A DNA stretch of 11,716 nt from Gammaproteobacteria bacterium (GTDB lineage: Bacteria > Pseudomonadota > Gammaproteobacteria > Magnimaribacterales > TMED112): contig PBXH01000051.1 in the NCBI GenBank assembly GCA_002727535.1, positions 1 through 11,716 on the forward strand. The letters are read 5' to 3'. The notes under the pieces are model-generated. The model was not told the DNA's origin. It made no database searches and was given only the letters and a program-made list of their open reading frames with translations. Positions 1-8,147 of the stretch are shown here, one piece after another. A program made the translations under genes and the position numbers. Every line of letters begins with the position of its first letter. Within the stretch, counting starts at the first letter, position 1.

Positions 1-2
1 AA

Positions 3-79
3 TGGTGCGAGTTGTAGGATTCGAACCTACGACCCCCTGCGTGTAAAGCAGGTGCTCTAACCAACTGAGCTAAACTCGC
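3..79 (-). tRNA. tRNA-Val (anticodon UAC)
   Basis: Read on the minus strand, this 77-nt stretch folds as a complete cloverleaf. The 7-bp acceptor stem is GCGAGTT paired with AACTCGC, followed by discriminator A and an encoded CCA (plus-strand positions 3-5). The D arm carries TAGCTCAGTTGGTTAGAGC. The anticodon stem CCTGC/GCAGG encloses the loop TTTACAC, giving anticodon TAC, which decodes valine GUA and, by wobble, other GUN codons. The T arm contains the standard GGTTCGAATCC. It is divergent from xseA with only 27 bp between them. Only two bases remain beyond CCA in the window, so any terminator or neighbouring tRNA cannot be seen. Confidence 0.97.
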
Positions 80-121
80 GAAGAGAATAGAATATAATAA
101 TTTTATATGGAAGACTACTCC
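80..121. promoter_or_regulatory. Shared divergent promoter region, tRNA-Val / xseA
   Basis: The 27-bp gap between tRNA-Val and xseA is AT-rich. On the plus strand a perfect TATAAT at 93-98 lies 8 bp before the xseA ATG, which would give a very short or absent leader. No good -35 is visible because that position falls inside the tRNA. On the minus strand TATTAT (94-99) with a weak TTGGAG (116-121, 16-bp spacer) could start the tRNA transcript a few bases before its 5' end. The two -10 elements overlap, so the promoters may compete. Consensus matching only. Confidence 0.35.
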
Positions 122-1330
122 AATCAAACTACAGGCGATCAGAGAGAGATTCTGTCTGTTTCAGAAGTAAACAAAACAGCAGATGATTTTATCAATGAAG
201 CATTCCCTCCTCTATGGGTTGCGGGCGAGATATCAAACTTTGTTGAATATGGAACTACTGGCCATTGGTATTTTTCAATAAAAGATTCAAATTCTGTGCT
301 TAGTTGCACAATGTTTAAATTTCAGAATATGAATCTTGGATTTAAACCTAAAGAAGGAGATCAAGTAATTTTACAAGGGAAGCTTGGCATCTATCAGAAA
401 GCAGGAAGATATCAAATGAAAGTAAGCAAAATGGAGCTTGCTGGTTTTGGTGAATTAATGCGTAAATATGAACAACTTAAAAATAAATTAAGTAGTGAAG
501 GTTTATTTAATAAAAAGAATCCTGATCACATACCTGAAATTATAAGTAGAGTTGCAGTTGTTACCTCTGCTCATGGGGCCGCTATCAGAGATGTAATTTC
601 TACCTTACAAAGAAGATCGCCTCATATTGAAATCCTTGTTGTACCAGCAAAAGTGCAAGGAGACGGATCGGCTAGATCAATACAACAATCACTTGAAAGA
701 ATTGATGATTTTCACAAAAAAAATATTATTGATGCAGTTATTCTTTGTCGAGGTGGTGGCTCAATTGAAGATCTTTGGAGCTTTAATGATGAGGGGTTAT
801 GTAGATACCTTGCAGAATATGACATTCCAGTCATAAGTGGCGTGGGACATGAAACGGATTTTACTTTAACAGATTTTATTGCAAATATTAGAGCAGCCAC
901 TCCAACTGCAGCTGCGGAGATCGTTAGTGAAGGTTCCAGCAAATTACACGAAAATTTTGAGTTTCTTAAACAATCATTAACCAAAGAGGTTAAGCAAAAA
1001 ATAAATCAGCTATCAGAAAAATTAGCAACACTTCAAAGACTTTTACGTTCACCAACTCAAAGATTACAAGAGCAGTATATGAGGCTTGATTCAAACTTAA
1101 TCGAGCTAAAAGCAAAATTTAACGCTTTATTCGCTGAAAAAATTAACTTACTTAAAGTTCTAAAAGAAAAGTTAAATGTTATAAACCCTGAACAAATACT
1201 TGGTCGTGGTTATTCAATAACATTTACAAATGATGGAAAGATTCTCAGTGATGCTGGACAAGCTAATGAAGATGATATTTTAGAAACTAGACTTGCTAAA
1301 GGTACAGTTAAATCTAAGGTAACTAATTAA
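107..1330 (+). CDS. xseA: Exodeoxyribonuclease VII large subunit XseA
   Basis: Large subunit of exonuclease VII, a cytoplasmic single-strand-specific nuclease that with several XseB subunits degrades ssDNA to oligonucleotides in repair. The N-terminal OB-fold runs over about residues 15-115, with WVAGEISNF and GHWYFSIKD typical of the family. The nuclease domain follows, with RGGGSIEDLWSFNDE near residues 213-227, VGHETD near 246-251 and RAATPTAAAE just after. Residues about 275-360 are a charged, coiled-coil-like region, and the family C-terminal motif GRGYSIT is present. At 407 aa it is shorter than E. coli XseA (456 aa), the loss being mainly in the coiled-coil part. No strong ribosome binding site precedes the ATG, but a TATAAT 8 bp upstream suggests a near-leaderless message. 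Its TAA lies within the four bases shared with the stop of the convergent thioredoxin gene. xseB is not in the window. Confidence 0.96.
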   Translation: MEDYSNQTTGDQREILSVSEVNKTADDFINEAFPPLWVAGEISNFVEYGTTGHWYFSIKDSNSVLSCTMFKFQNMNLGFKPKEGDQVILQGKLGIYQKAGRYQMKVSKMELAGFGELMRKYEQLKNKLSSEGLFNKKNPDHIPEIISRVAVVTSAHGAAIRDVISTLQRRSPHIEILVVPAKVQGDGSARSIQQSLERIDDFHKKNIIDAVILCRGGGSIEDLWSFNDEGLCRYLAEYDIPVISGVGHETDFTLTDFIANIRAATPTAAAEIVSEGSSKLHENFEFLKQSLTKEVKQKINQLSEKLATLQRLLRSPTQRLQEQYMRLDSNLIELKAKFNALFAEKINLLKVLKEKLNVINPEQILGRGYSITFTNDGKILSDAGQANEDDILETRLAKGTVKSKVTN

Positions 1331-1764
1331 ATATCGACTGCCTCCAATAATGATTCATAGGTTTGAGGAGTAATCATGGTTTTTACTACCTCATTATCTT
1401 TAATAATCATTATTGTTGGTACATGTCCTGGAATCTCTATACCCCACACATCTCTAGGATCAGTTTTTAAATTTGCAAATTCCATCCCCAGTTTTTCAAT
1501 TAAATCGAGTAATTCCAATTCATCTAATAAATCAAATTGGTCAAAATGAAAACCAAGAACAGTTATTTCAGGGTGTTCATCCAATTTGTTGAAGTAAGGC
1601 ATTTCTTTGATGCATGGTGGACACCAATCTGCCCATATATTCAATACAATAACTTCTTCACTTAACTCTTTGGATGATAAAAAACCACCTTGAGAAATTT
1701 CTAAATCCCCTGCCTTCTGACAAGAAGTAAGAAATATGATTAATGTAGTTAATATAATTCTCAT
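1327..1764 (-). CDS. TlpA/ResA-like thioredoxin-fold lipoprotein
   Basis: Predicted membrane-anchored thiol-disulfide oxidoreductase of the TlpA/ResA group, probably acting in the periplasm. With the ATG at 1764 the protein is 145 aa and starts with a short lipoprotein signal peptide ending in the lipobox LTSC (Cys15). The active site is WCPPC (residues 47-51) in the context LNIWADWCPPCIKEMPYF, and the cis-proline is Pro116 in GHVPTIMII. The reading frame extends 12 codons further up to a TTG at 1800. I prefer the ATG because it gives a clean lipoprotein signal and because TATAAT-like sequences lie within the longer version. The ResA versus DsbE-like role (cytochrome c maturation or general reduction) cannot be told from sequence. 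It is convergent with xseA (shared TTAA at the stops) and divergent from sppA. Confidence 0.85.
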   Translation of the reverse strand: MRIILTTLIIFLTSCQKAGDLEISQGGFLSSKELSEEVIVLNIWADWCPPCIKEMPYFNKLDEHPEITVLGFHFDQFDLLDELELLDLIEKLGMEFANLKTDPRDVWGIEIPGHVPTIMIIKDNEVVKTMITPQTYESLLEAVDI

Positions 1765-1807
1765 GCAAAAAAATATAAGAAAAACATTATATATGAACAA
1801 ATTATAT

Positions 1808-1836
1808 TTGCCGAAGGTGTGCTTTTAAGGCATTAT
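1808..1836 (+). promoter_or_regulatory. Putative sigma70-type promoter of sppA
   Basis: In the short gap before sppA, TTGCCG (1808-1813) and CATTAT (1831-1836) are spaced by 17 bp, each matching consensus at 4 of 6 positions. Transcription would begin about 20 bp before the ribosome binding site AGAGG at 1853-1857. Consensus match only; moderate to weak. Confidence 0.3.
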
Positions 1837-1863
1837 GTACTCTCTAATTCAAAGAGGTAATTT

Positions 1864-3717
1864 ATGGTAAAGAAAAAAGAAAAAACAAACGAAGGTTTTC
1901 TTCATAAGATCGGTAAATTTTTAGTTGCTGCATGGGGCTATATAGTCGTAGGAAGAGATTACTTTTGGAAAGCGGTCAGATTTACTTTGGCTACAGGTAT
2001 ATTTTTATTTATAGCAATAAATATTGTTATAAGCTTGATCAGTCCTTTATGGCAGGAATCAAATGAAGTTGATCCTACAGGAAAGGTAGTTGTATTTAGT
2101 CCTCAAGGAGTTGTTGTTGATCAACCGCCTACTCCTGCTCCAGCACAATGGTGGCAAGATTTAGATGGTGTAATACCTTCACAAAATGGAACAATCTATT
2201 ACCCATATCAGGATATGCTTGAATACTTTGAAGACTTTAAGAATGATGAGAGAGTCGATGCTATGATTTTTGATCCATCAGGTCTAGGTGTAAGTATTGT
2301 TTATGCATTACCAATTGCTAAGAAAATGAAGGAAGCAGTTGATGCAGGAAAAGAAATAGTTGTCAGAAGTGATTTTTTAACTGATGGAACTTATCTTTTA
2401 GCTTCGACGGCTACTGAAATTAGCGTCCCTACATATTCTGGAATATCGATTAATGGTTTTGGTGGCGCTAGACAATATTTAAAAAACTTCTTTGAAAAAT
2501 TTTTAATAACTCCAAGAATTTTTGCCGCTGGTGACTTTAAAACCGGGCCGGAGCCTTATACCAGCGATAGAATGAGTGATGAAGCTAAAGCAAATTTAGC
2601 CTTCTATGATCCTCTTTGGAACAAATGGAAGAATTTTGTTTTTGAAAATAGAGAAATAGATTTGCAATGGCTCGCTGATGAATCTTACAAACAAATCATT
2701 GATGGTTCAGTCAATCCACTTGAGGCTTCTTTAGTTTGGGGTGTTGTCGATGTAATCGAAGAATCCGATGCTTTTGATGATCGAATGAAAGAAAAATTTG
2801 GTACTGCTGAAGATGATGATGAAGCATTAAATGCGGTTTATTACCGTAGCTATTTAGCAAGTCTCGAAGAAGATATGCCATCAAAAAGTAAAAATGAAAT
2901 TAAGGTTGTGACTGTTGAAGGTACAATCATGGGTGGTCCAGTAGTTTATGGTCAAGCCGGATCAGATGGCATAGTTAAAATGCTTAAAGAAGCTCATGAA
3001 GATGAAGATACAAAGGCAATTGTTTTAAGAGTTAATTCCCCAGGTGGTTCAGTTGTCGATTCTGATTACATGAGATGGGAAATTGAAAAAGCTCAAGAAA
3101 AAGGAATACCTGTAGTTGTCTCAATGGGAACTTTAGCTGCATCTGGTGGATATTGGATTTCTTCTCTCGCTGATAAAATTTATGCTGAACCAGATACTAT
3201 TACAGGATCTATTGGTGTCTATGGAACTTTATTCAGTTTTGAAAAAATATTTGATTGGATGGGCATAAATTATGATGGCTATTCCACAACTAAGTGGGGT
3301 GCTTTTGATCTAACTGCCATGGACTGGCCAGAAGAATTTGAAAATTTGATGAGGGCTGGAATTTATTCAACATACGATAAATTTACCTCTCAAGTTTCTA
3401 ACGATAGAGGCATACCAATCGAGAAAGTAAGGGAAATAGCCAAGGGTAGAGTCTATTCAGGAGAAATGGCACTTGAAATAGACCTTGTAGATGAACTAGG
3501 AACGCTTGATGATGCTATTAAATATGTAGCTGAAAGTGCTGAACTTGAAGACTATAAAGTTGAACATGTAATTCCTCCAGCTCCAGCTGCAGATTATATG
3601 TTTCAATTTGATTTTATTAAGAACTTATTTGATGCAAAAGAAAATAATCACTTCACTGCAGAAGATATATATAAAAATATTAAAATCTATTGCTTTGAAT
3701 GTGAAATAGTCGACTAA
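1864..3717 (+). CDS. sppA: Signal peptide peptidase SppA, 67K type (protease IV)
   Basis: Inner-membrane serine protease that degrades cleaved signal peptides. At 617 aa it matches the full-length double-domain type (E. coli 618 aa). A cytoplasmic basic N-terminus is followed by one membrane segment at about residues 39-62 (FTLATGIFLFIAINIVISLI), with the rest periplasmic. Two S49 domains are arranged in tandem. The catalytic pair is split between them as in E. coli: the general-base lysine is Lys226 (GDFKTGPEP) in the first domain, and the nucleophile is Ser427 (GTLAASGGYW) in the second. VNSPGGSV and TGSIGVYG flank the active site. The C-terminus keeps a Cys-x-x-Cys (YCFECE) resembling the CLTC of E. 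coli SppA. The ATG is supported by AGAGG 6 bp upstream. The gene stands alone and is terminated by a hairpin just past its stop. Confidence 0.97.
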   Translation: MVKKKEKTNEGFLHKIGKFLVAAWGYIVVGRDYFWKAVRFTLATGIFLFIAINIVISLISPLWQESNEVDPTGKVVVFSPQGVVVDQPPTPAPAQWWQDLDGVIPSQNGTIYYPYQDMLEYFEDFKNDERVDAMIFDPSGLGVSIVYALPIAKKMKEAVDAGKEIVVRSDFLTDGTYLLASTATEISVPTYSGISINGFGGARQYLKNFFEKFLITPRIFAAGDFKTGPEPYTSDRMSDEAKANLAFYDPLWNKWKNFVFENREIDLQWLADESYKQIIDGSVNPLEASLVWGVVDVIEESDAFDDRMKEKFGTAEDDDEALNAVYYRSYLASLEEDMPSKSKNEIKVVTVEGTIMGGPVVYGQAGSDGIVKMLKEAHEDEDTKAIVLRVNSPGGSVVDSDYMRWEIEKAQEKGIPVVVSMGTLAASGGYWISSLADKIYAEPDTITGSIGVYGTLFSFEKIFDWMGINYDGYSTTKWGAFDLTAMDWPEEFENLMRAGIYSTYDKFTSQVSNDRGIPIEKVREIAKGRVYSGEMALEIDLVDELGTLDDAIKYVAESAELEDYKVEHVIPPAPAADYMFQFDFIKNLFDAKENNHFTAEDIYKNIKIYCFECEIVD

Positions 3718-4421
3718 GCTTTATATCCTTTAAAGAAAGAGCTAACTGATTTTTTGGTTGGCTCTTTTTTTTCTGAGTAGAGAAACTTTTCAAGATCTTG
3801 AATTGTTGTCTTTATTGAGTAAAAATCTCTTCTTATTCTTTTAGATATAAATTCCATTACGTCATCAGAGAAACCAAGGTCGAGTTTATTAACTACAAAT
3901 TTTATGCAATCAAGCACTTCTTCATCTCCAATCTCATTAATATAAAAATAATTCATCTGTTTTAATCGTGAAATTAAATCAGGTAAGCAAGAAAGCTGAG
4001 AAGGATTTAGATTAGATGCAAAAATTAAATTAGTAGAAGTATCTTTACATTCATTTATTAAATTAAATGTTTGTATTTCCATTTCTTTATTAATTTTATC
4101 GATATTGTCTAGGCAAATTAGATCAAATTGATTGAGGTCAGTAAAATAATCTTTAGTTCCATCAAGTTTTGCTAGGTCAATATATATATTCGATTTCGAT
4201 GTATTTTCTTTATGATTTAAAAGAGAATTTAATAAAAATGTCTTTCCAGAACCATATATTCCGGAAATAAATATATCTTTTTTTTGTTCAGAATGTATTA
4301 GCTCTTTTAATTCATTTTTTAATACTTGATTTTTATTTGAGAAAAAGAAATTTTCTAAACTTGCATCATAATCGCGGCCAAAATCAAAATAAAGCTGATT
4401 CCTTGTGGTTATATTTTCCAT
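3714..4421 (-). CDS. hda: DnaA-homologue Hda (regulatory inactivation of DnaA)
   Basis: AAA+ protein that, bound to the DNA-loaded sliding clamp, stimulates ATP hydrolysis by DnaA and so prevents re-initiation. At 235 aa it fits the family (E. coli about 233). An N-terminal clamp-binding motif QLYFDF lies at residues 9-14. The Walker A GIYGSGKT is at 54-61, a full P-loop where E. coli Hda has GAGRS. The Walker B-like LICLDNID is at 101-108. The LPDLISRL box at 146-153 carries the arginine-finger Arg152. The C-terminal lid domain follows, and no DNA-binding domain IV is present, which separates it from DnaA itself. The ATG shares one base with the TAA of the upstream DUF2066 gene (TAATG), indicating translational coupling. 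Its last codons contain the sppA terminator on the other strand. Confidence 0.9.
   Translation of the reverse strand: MENITTRNQLYFDFGRDYDASLENFFFSNKNQVLKNELKELIHSEQKKDIFISGIYGSGKTFLLNSLLNHKENTSKSNIYIDLAKLDGTKDYFTDLNQFDLICLDNIDKINKEMEIQTFNLINECKDTSTNLIFASNLNPSQLSCLPDLISRLKQMNYFYINEIGDEEVLDCIKFVVNKLDLGFSDDVMEFISKRIRRDFYSIKTTIQDLEKFLYSEKKEPTKKSVSSFFKGYKA
3736..3772 (+). terminator. Rho-independent terminator of sppA, inside hda coding sequence
   Basis: AAAGAGCTAAC (3736-3746) pairs with GTTGGCTCTTT (3757-3767) as an 11-bp stem with one G-U wobble and a 10-nt loop, followed by eight T residues (3765-3772). It begins 19 bp after the sppA stop, yet lies wholly inside the C-terminal codons of the convergent hda gene. 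The reverse complement ends in TTTCTTT, so it may also act weakly for the hda transcript. Confidence 0.75.
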
Positions 4422-5359
4422 TAAATTGTAATACCACCTAATTTTTTAAAGAACTCTGTAGCTTTCACCTTATCTAAATAAGTCTCATATTCGATTTCAA
4501 TTCCTTCGCTGGATATCTTCTTAACTCTAAAATGCAAAATATCAGTACTTACTGATAAAGTTTCAATTAGTTCTGTTATCTCATCTAATGAAAGTTCTGT
4601 ATCAAAAGTTACCAAGTAATTGTTTTTAGAAATCTCATCATTAATCTTAAGCACTTCACCTAATATTTGATCTAATAAGAAGTTTTGAAACTCTATTTTA
4701 TCTTCGATATATATTGTGGAGGTTTTAGGAAATTTTATGCTCCATTTATTTAGATCAAATCTATCAATCAGCATTATTAGCCAATCGCCATTTTCAGATT
4801 CTCCTATTCTATTTAGCAATTCTTGTTGCTCGTAGCTAGATACTGGATAATCTTCCAAAAATTCGTAGTCTATTGCTATGTTTTGATTTAATGATGATAA
4901 AAGTCTTGAATCAATTAATTCATTTTGAAAAGCTTCACTTTCATAAATAAAAAGATTTGATTCCAAAAAAAATGAATCATTTGCACCTATAAAAATTTTT
5001 GCTTTACCTTGAAAACTTAAAAAAGGAATCGAATTAGCTAAGAAAAAATCTTCTATAGAATCTTTACTAAATTTTAGTTCTATTAATCTTTGATCATTGA
5101 ATTTTTTTATTTGATAACCAATGAAATGCTTGGTTGCCTCAAGGTTAATTTCACGCTCTAATACATAATTTTCATTTACACCATATTTTCTCATGATCTT
5201 TTTATCTGAATTCTGAATTATTTCTTCAATCTGATTAAGCTTGCTATAACTTTCATATAGCAAAATAAAATTATCTGAAATCTGTGCTGTAGAGTTGAAA
5301 CTCAATGAGATAAAAGACAGTATAATTGCAACTGAATTAAATATTTTCTTAGAAAACAT
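4421..5359 (-). CDS. DUF2066-family exported protein
   Basis: Predicted secreted or periplasmic protein of unknown function, 312 aa. The N-terminus has a typical Sec signal peptide (lysines, then a hydrophobic stretch over residues about 9-20) with a likely cleavage after FNSTA, near residue 25. No lipobox or later membrane segment is visible. I assign it to DUF2066 mainly from context: in many gammaproteobacteria, for example Pseudomonas, a DUF2066 gene sits between purM, divergently oriented, and hda, which is exactly the order here. Its length and exported nature fit, but no catalytic motif stands out. It is coupled to hda through a TAATG overlap, and its ATG lies only 20 bp from the purM start on the other strand. 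Confidence 0.75.
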   Translation of the reverse strand: MFSKKIFNSVAIILSFISLSFNSTAQISDNFILLYESYSKLNQIEEIIQNSDKKIMRKYGVNENYVLEREINLEATKHFIGYQIKKFNDQRLIELKFSKDSIEDFFLANSIPFLSFQGKAKIFIGANDSFFLESNLFIYESEAFQNELIDSRLLSSLNQNIAIDYEFLEDYPVSSYEQQELLNRIGESENGDWLIMLIDRFDLNKWSIKFPKTSTIYIEDKIEFQNFLLDQILGEVLKINDEISKNNYLVTFDTELSLDEITELIETLSVSTDILHFRVKKISSEGIEIEYETYLDKVKATEFFKKLGGITI

Positions 5360-5380
5360 AATTTAAGATTAACTATTTTA
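5321..5380. promoter_or_regulatory. Compressed divergent promoter region, DUF2066 / purM
   Basis: Only 20 bp (5360-5379) separate the two divergent start codons, so promoters must lie inside coding sequence. On the plus strand a perfect TATAAT at 5321-5326, inside the DUF2066 signal-peptide codons, could serve purM; TTGAAA at 5295-5300 is a -35 candidate but with a long 20-bp spacer. On the minus strand TAAAAT (5375-5380) could start DUF2066 with a leader under 12 nt. Neither gene has a strong Shine-Dalgarno sequence. Consensus matching only. Confidence 0.3.
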
Positions 5381-6372
5381 TGACAAAAAACAAAAATAAA
5401 TACAAAGACATTGGCGTAGATATTGATGAAGGTCAAAAATTTATTGAGGATATAAAGAATCTCACTAAAAAACCTATCACATCTTATTCCCTAAGTGATA
5501 TTGGTGGCTTTTCTGGATATGTAGAAACACCTTCTGAATTTTCAGATCCTGTTTATGCTTTAGCGTGTGATGGAGTTGGTACAAAAATAAAAATTGGGTT
5601 AATGCTTGATAACTTAAAAACAATAGGCATCGATCTTGTTGCTATGTGTGTTAATGATTTAATTTCAAGCGGCGCAAAACCAGTCGCCTTTCTAGATTAT
5701 TATGGTTGCTCAAAACTTGATAGATCGAAGGGGAAAGAAATTATTTCAGGAATAGTAGAGGGTTGTAAGTTGGCGGGCTGTGAATTAATTGGTGGAGAGA
5801 CTGCTGAAATGCCTAACCACTATAACGAAAATAATTTTGATCTTGTTGGTTTCTCTATGGGCGTCAATAATAGAAATAAAATAATTGATGGATCATCTAT
5901 TGAGTCGGGTGATATTGTTTTAGGTTTGCCCTCTTCTGGTTTTCATTCAAATGGATATTCACTAATTAATGAAGTTATTAAAGATAAGATTATCGATAAT
6001 TCATTTATGGAAAAATTATTAATTCCTACAAGAATATATGTAAATGAAATTCTATTACTTAAAGAGATTTCTAAAATTAAAGGAATGGCACATATAACAG
6101 GTGGTGGTTTAAATGAAAATTTATCAAGAATTGCCAATGGAAAGACCATTTGTATTGATAAATCTAAATGGGTGATGCCAGAAATATTTAATGAAATTAA
6201 AGAGCTTGGAAATATATCTGAAGATGAGATGTTTAATGTTTTTAACTGTGGTGTTGGTTTTTGTATAGTCCTTGATAAAGAAAATGCAAAGAAGGCCATG
6301 GAAATAAATTCAGAGTTAATAGAAATTGGTTTTGTTTCTGATAGAAATAAAGTTGACTTTAATTTTGTATGA
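5380..6372 (+). CDS. purM: Phosphoribosylformylglycinamidine cyclo-ligase (AIR synthetase)
   Basis: Fifth step of de novo purine synthesis: ATP-dependent closure of FGAM to aminoimidazole ribonucleotide in the cytoplasm. At 330 aa it is slightly shorter than E. coli PurM (345 aa). The family motifs run in order: YKDIGVDIDEG (8-18), ACDGVGTK (62-69), GIDLVAMCVNDL (83-94), FLDYYG (104-109), GGETAEMP (138-145), HSNGYS (189-194), HITGGGLNEN (238-247) and FNCGVGF near the C-terminus. The start is supported because YKDIGVDID falls at the same distance from the N-terminus as in E. coli. It overlaps purN by four bases (ATGA), so the two purine genes are translationally coupled. No purR-like operator is evident. 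Confidence 0.97.
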   Translation: MTKNKNKYKDIGVDIDEGQKFIEDIKNLTKKPITSYSLSDIGGFSGYVETPSEFSDPVYALACDGVGTKIKIGLMLDNLKTIGIDLVAMCVNDLISSGAKPVAFLDYYGCSKLDRSKGKEIISGIVEGCKLAGCELIGGETAEMPNHYNENNFDLVGFSMGVNNRNKIIDGSSIESGDIVLGLPSSGFHSNGYSLINEVIKDKIIDNSFMEKLLIPTRIYVNEILLLKEISKIKGMAHITGGGLNENLSRIANGKTICIDKSKWVMPEIFNEIKELGNISEDEMFNVFNCGVGFCIVLDKENAKKAMEINSELIEIGFVSDRNKVDFNFV

Positions 6373-6920
6373 AAATAGTAGTTTTCTTTTCAGGCACTGG
6401 AACAAACCTTGAATCAATTCTTAGAGAACAAAAAAATTATGATTATGAGGTGATAGGTGCTTTCACTAACAATCCAAATGCCAAAGGAATTGAAATATGT
6501 GATAAATATGAAACAGAATGCAAAATTATTGATCATAAAGATTTTAACTCTAGAGAAGATTTTGATAAAAACATATCTATTTTCTTAGATCAAATTAATC
6601 CTGATTACATAATACTAGCTGGCTATATGAGAATAATATCTAAATCATTAGTTGATGACTGGGAAGGACAAATAATTAATATTCACCCTTCATTGCTGCC
6701 AAAATATCCTGGATTGGATACACATAAAAAGGCACTTCAAGCAAAAGATAAGATGCATGGAACTACAATACACTACGTCATAAGTGAATTAGATGCTGGA
6801 CCAATAATAAGACAGGAGTCATTTGAAATTGAACTAAATGACACTATAGAAAGTCTTACTAATAAGGTTAAAGAAATAGAGAATAAAATTTACCCGGAAA
6901 CTATTTCAAATCTAATATGA
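6369..6920 (+). CDS. purN: Phosphoribosylglycinamide formyltransferase PurN
   Basis: GAR transformylase, the third step of purine synthesis, using 10-formyltetrahydrofolate as one-carbon donor. The phosphate-binding loop is SGTGTNLESIL near residues 8-18. The catalytic residues are all visible: Asn104 and His106 in INIHPSLLPKYPGLDTH, and Asp142 in SELDAGP. Family phrases VLAGFMRI-like (ILAGYMRI) and HGTTIHYV are also present. At 183 aa it is about 30 residues shorter than E. coli PurN (212 aa); the protein ends right after the helix YPETISNLI and lacks the C-terminal tail. The catalytic core is complete, so it should be active. It overlaps purM by four bases at its start, and its TGA overlaps the start of the DUF3108 gene. 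Confidence 0.96.
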   Translation: MKIVVFFSGTGTNLESILREQKNYDYEVIGAFTNNPNAKGIEICDKYETECKIIDHKDFNSREDFDKNISIFLDQINPDYIILAGYMRIISKSLVDDWEGQIINIHPSLLPKYPGLDTHKKALQAKDKMHGTTIHYVISELDAGPIIRQESFEIELNDTIESLTNKVKEIENKIYPETISNLI

Positions 6921-7600
6921 TGAAGAAGCCATTTTTTTTAATACTAATATCATTTTTTATCTCAGCTGAGGATTTAAAAAGCTGGAAAGCTGAATTTACA
7001 TTTTCTCATCATGAATTTGGTAATTTCAATATGAAAAGAGACTTTATAATCGAGCCTGACGATAAAATCTCTTCAAGTTTTGTACTCAGGCCTTTAATTG
7101 TTTTCAAATATTCTCAGAATTCATCTCTATCAATTGATGGAGGAAATGTTAGCTCCATATTAACTGAAGTTAAAAATAATGTGCCAGGTGCTGATCCCAG
7201 TTATTTTAAGGTCCAGTTTGAGAACAATTTAACTACATCAAAAGAGTTAAATTTTAGAATTGAAGAAAACCGGCCAATTCTTGATCAATTAGGCAGTGAT
7301 TTGCAAATGAGAGTAAATGCAAAAAACGATATCAAAAATTTTAAATTATTGGTTATCGATAATGATGAAGGGGATGTTGTGGAAAGAAGCTATAAAACTC
7401 TTGGTACTGAAATAGTTCAAACAGATTTTGGATCTTTTGAATGCATAAAAATTAGTGCAACAGCATTGGATGCTGGCAAGATTATTTATTTCATTTCACC
7501 TGAATTAGACTTCATGATAATTAAAAGTTTTGTTGAGCTAAGAAGTGGAGAAGTTAATTCGCTAATACTCAAAGATATGCCTAAGTTTTTGGCAAAGTGA
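6917..7600 (+). CDS. DUF3108-family exported protein
   Basis: Exported protein of unknown function, 227 aa. It has a short Sec signal peptide: two lysines, then [12 protein letters not shown], with cleavage probably after Ala17 before [10 protein letters not shown]. The body appears beta-rich and soluble, in keeping with DUF3108, a family usually found next to purN/purM in gammaproteobacteria, as here. Two start codons are possible: ATG at 6917 or the adjacent ATG at 6920, which makes a TGATG junction with the purN stop; they differ by one Met. It is the third gene of the purM-purN operon by overlap, though no functional link to purines is known to me. Its last 20 bp overlap the convergent dcd gene. 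Confidence 0.75.
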   Translation: MMKKPFFLILISFFISAEDLKSWKAEFTFSHHEFGNFNMKRDFIIEPDDKISSSFVLRPLIVFKYSQNSSLSIDGGNVSSILTEVKNNVPGADPSYFKVQFENNLTTSKELNFRIEENRPILDQLGSDLQMRVNAKNDIKNFKLLVIDNDEGDVVERSYKTLGTEIVQTDFGSFECIKISATALDAGKIIYFISPELDFMIIKSFVELRSGEVNSLILKDMPKFLAK

Positions 7601-8147
7601 CACCTTTTTGTCCTTGATATTTTCCACCCCTATCTTTATAGCTTGTTAAACAAATTTCATCTGATTGAAAGAAAATCATTTGAGCAACTCCTTCATTAGC
7701 ATAAATTTTTGCAGGAAGATTGGTTGTGTTTGAAAACTCTAAGGTTACATGGCCTTCCCATTCTGGTTCAAGAGGAGTTACGTTCACTATAATTCCACAC
7801 CTAGCATAAGTTGATTTCCCTAGACACAAGGTAAGTACTGAACGCGGTATCTTAAAATATTCGACTGTCCTGGCTAAAGCAAATGAATTAGGAGGAATAA
7901 TACACTCATCAGCAATGAGATCGATAAAGCTTTTTTCATCAAAGTTTTTTGGATCTACTATGGAAGAATGTGTGTTTGTAAATATTTTAAATTCATTTGC
8001 ACATCTAACATCATATCCATAACTTGAAACTCCGTAAGAAACAATTTTTTCGCCATCAACTTCTCTTATTTGAGAGGCTTCAAAAGGTTTTATTAAATCA
8101 TTGTTTTTTGATTGTTCTATTATCCATTTGTCTGATTTTATAGTCAT
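7581..8147 (-). CDS. dcd: dCTP deaminase
   Basis: Deaminates dCTP to dUTP, feeding dTTP synthesis through dUTPase and thymidylate synthase. At 188 aa it closely follows the Pseudomonas-type Dcd rather than the 193-aa E. coli form, with long shared blocks such as [14 protein letters not shown] (37-50), [11 protein letters not shown] (64-74) and [14 protein letters not shown] (85-98). The active-site region has KSTYARCG (111-118) and the catalytic glutamate Glu137 in GHVTLEFSN. The C-terminal [11 protein letters not shown], which closes over the nucleotide, is present. Its ATG shares one base with the TAA of recR (TAATG), so it is the last gene of the minus-strand cluster. It converges on DUF3108 with a 20-bp overlap, and I see no clear terminator there, only a 4-bp hairpin. 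Confidence 0.97.
   Translation of the reverse strand: MTIKSDKWIIEQSKNNDLIKPFEASQIREVDGEKIVSYGVSSYGYDVRCANEFKIFTNTHSSIVDPKNFDEKSFIDLIADECIIPPNSFALARTVEYFKIPRSVLTLCLGKSTYARCGIIVNVTPLEPEWEGHVTLEFSNTTNLPAKIYANEGVAQMIFFQSDEICLTSYKDRGGKYQGQKGVTLPKT

Noticed and set aside
1349..1377. ATGATT/AATCAT hairpin after the xseA stop as a terminator
   Set aside because: 6-bp AT-rich stem with a 17-nt loop and only a short T run; too weak to call.
1765..1800. Upstream TTG start adding 12 residues to the thioredoxin-like lipoprotein
   Set aside because: The ATG at 1764 gives a proper lipoprotein signal; the extension is AT-rich, contains promoter-like TATAAT and has no ribosome binding site.
5943..6299. 118-codon minus-strand reading frame inside purM
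   Set aside because: Antisense shadow of a well-conserved gene, with no family resemblance and no ribosome binding site; the same holds for the antisense or alternate frames at 627-836, 712-984, 8319-8657 and 10871-11113.
7570..7620. Terminator between convergent DUF3108 and dcd
   Set aside because: Only 4-bp stems (TGCC/GGCA and GACA/TGTC) with no good T tract; not convincing.
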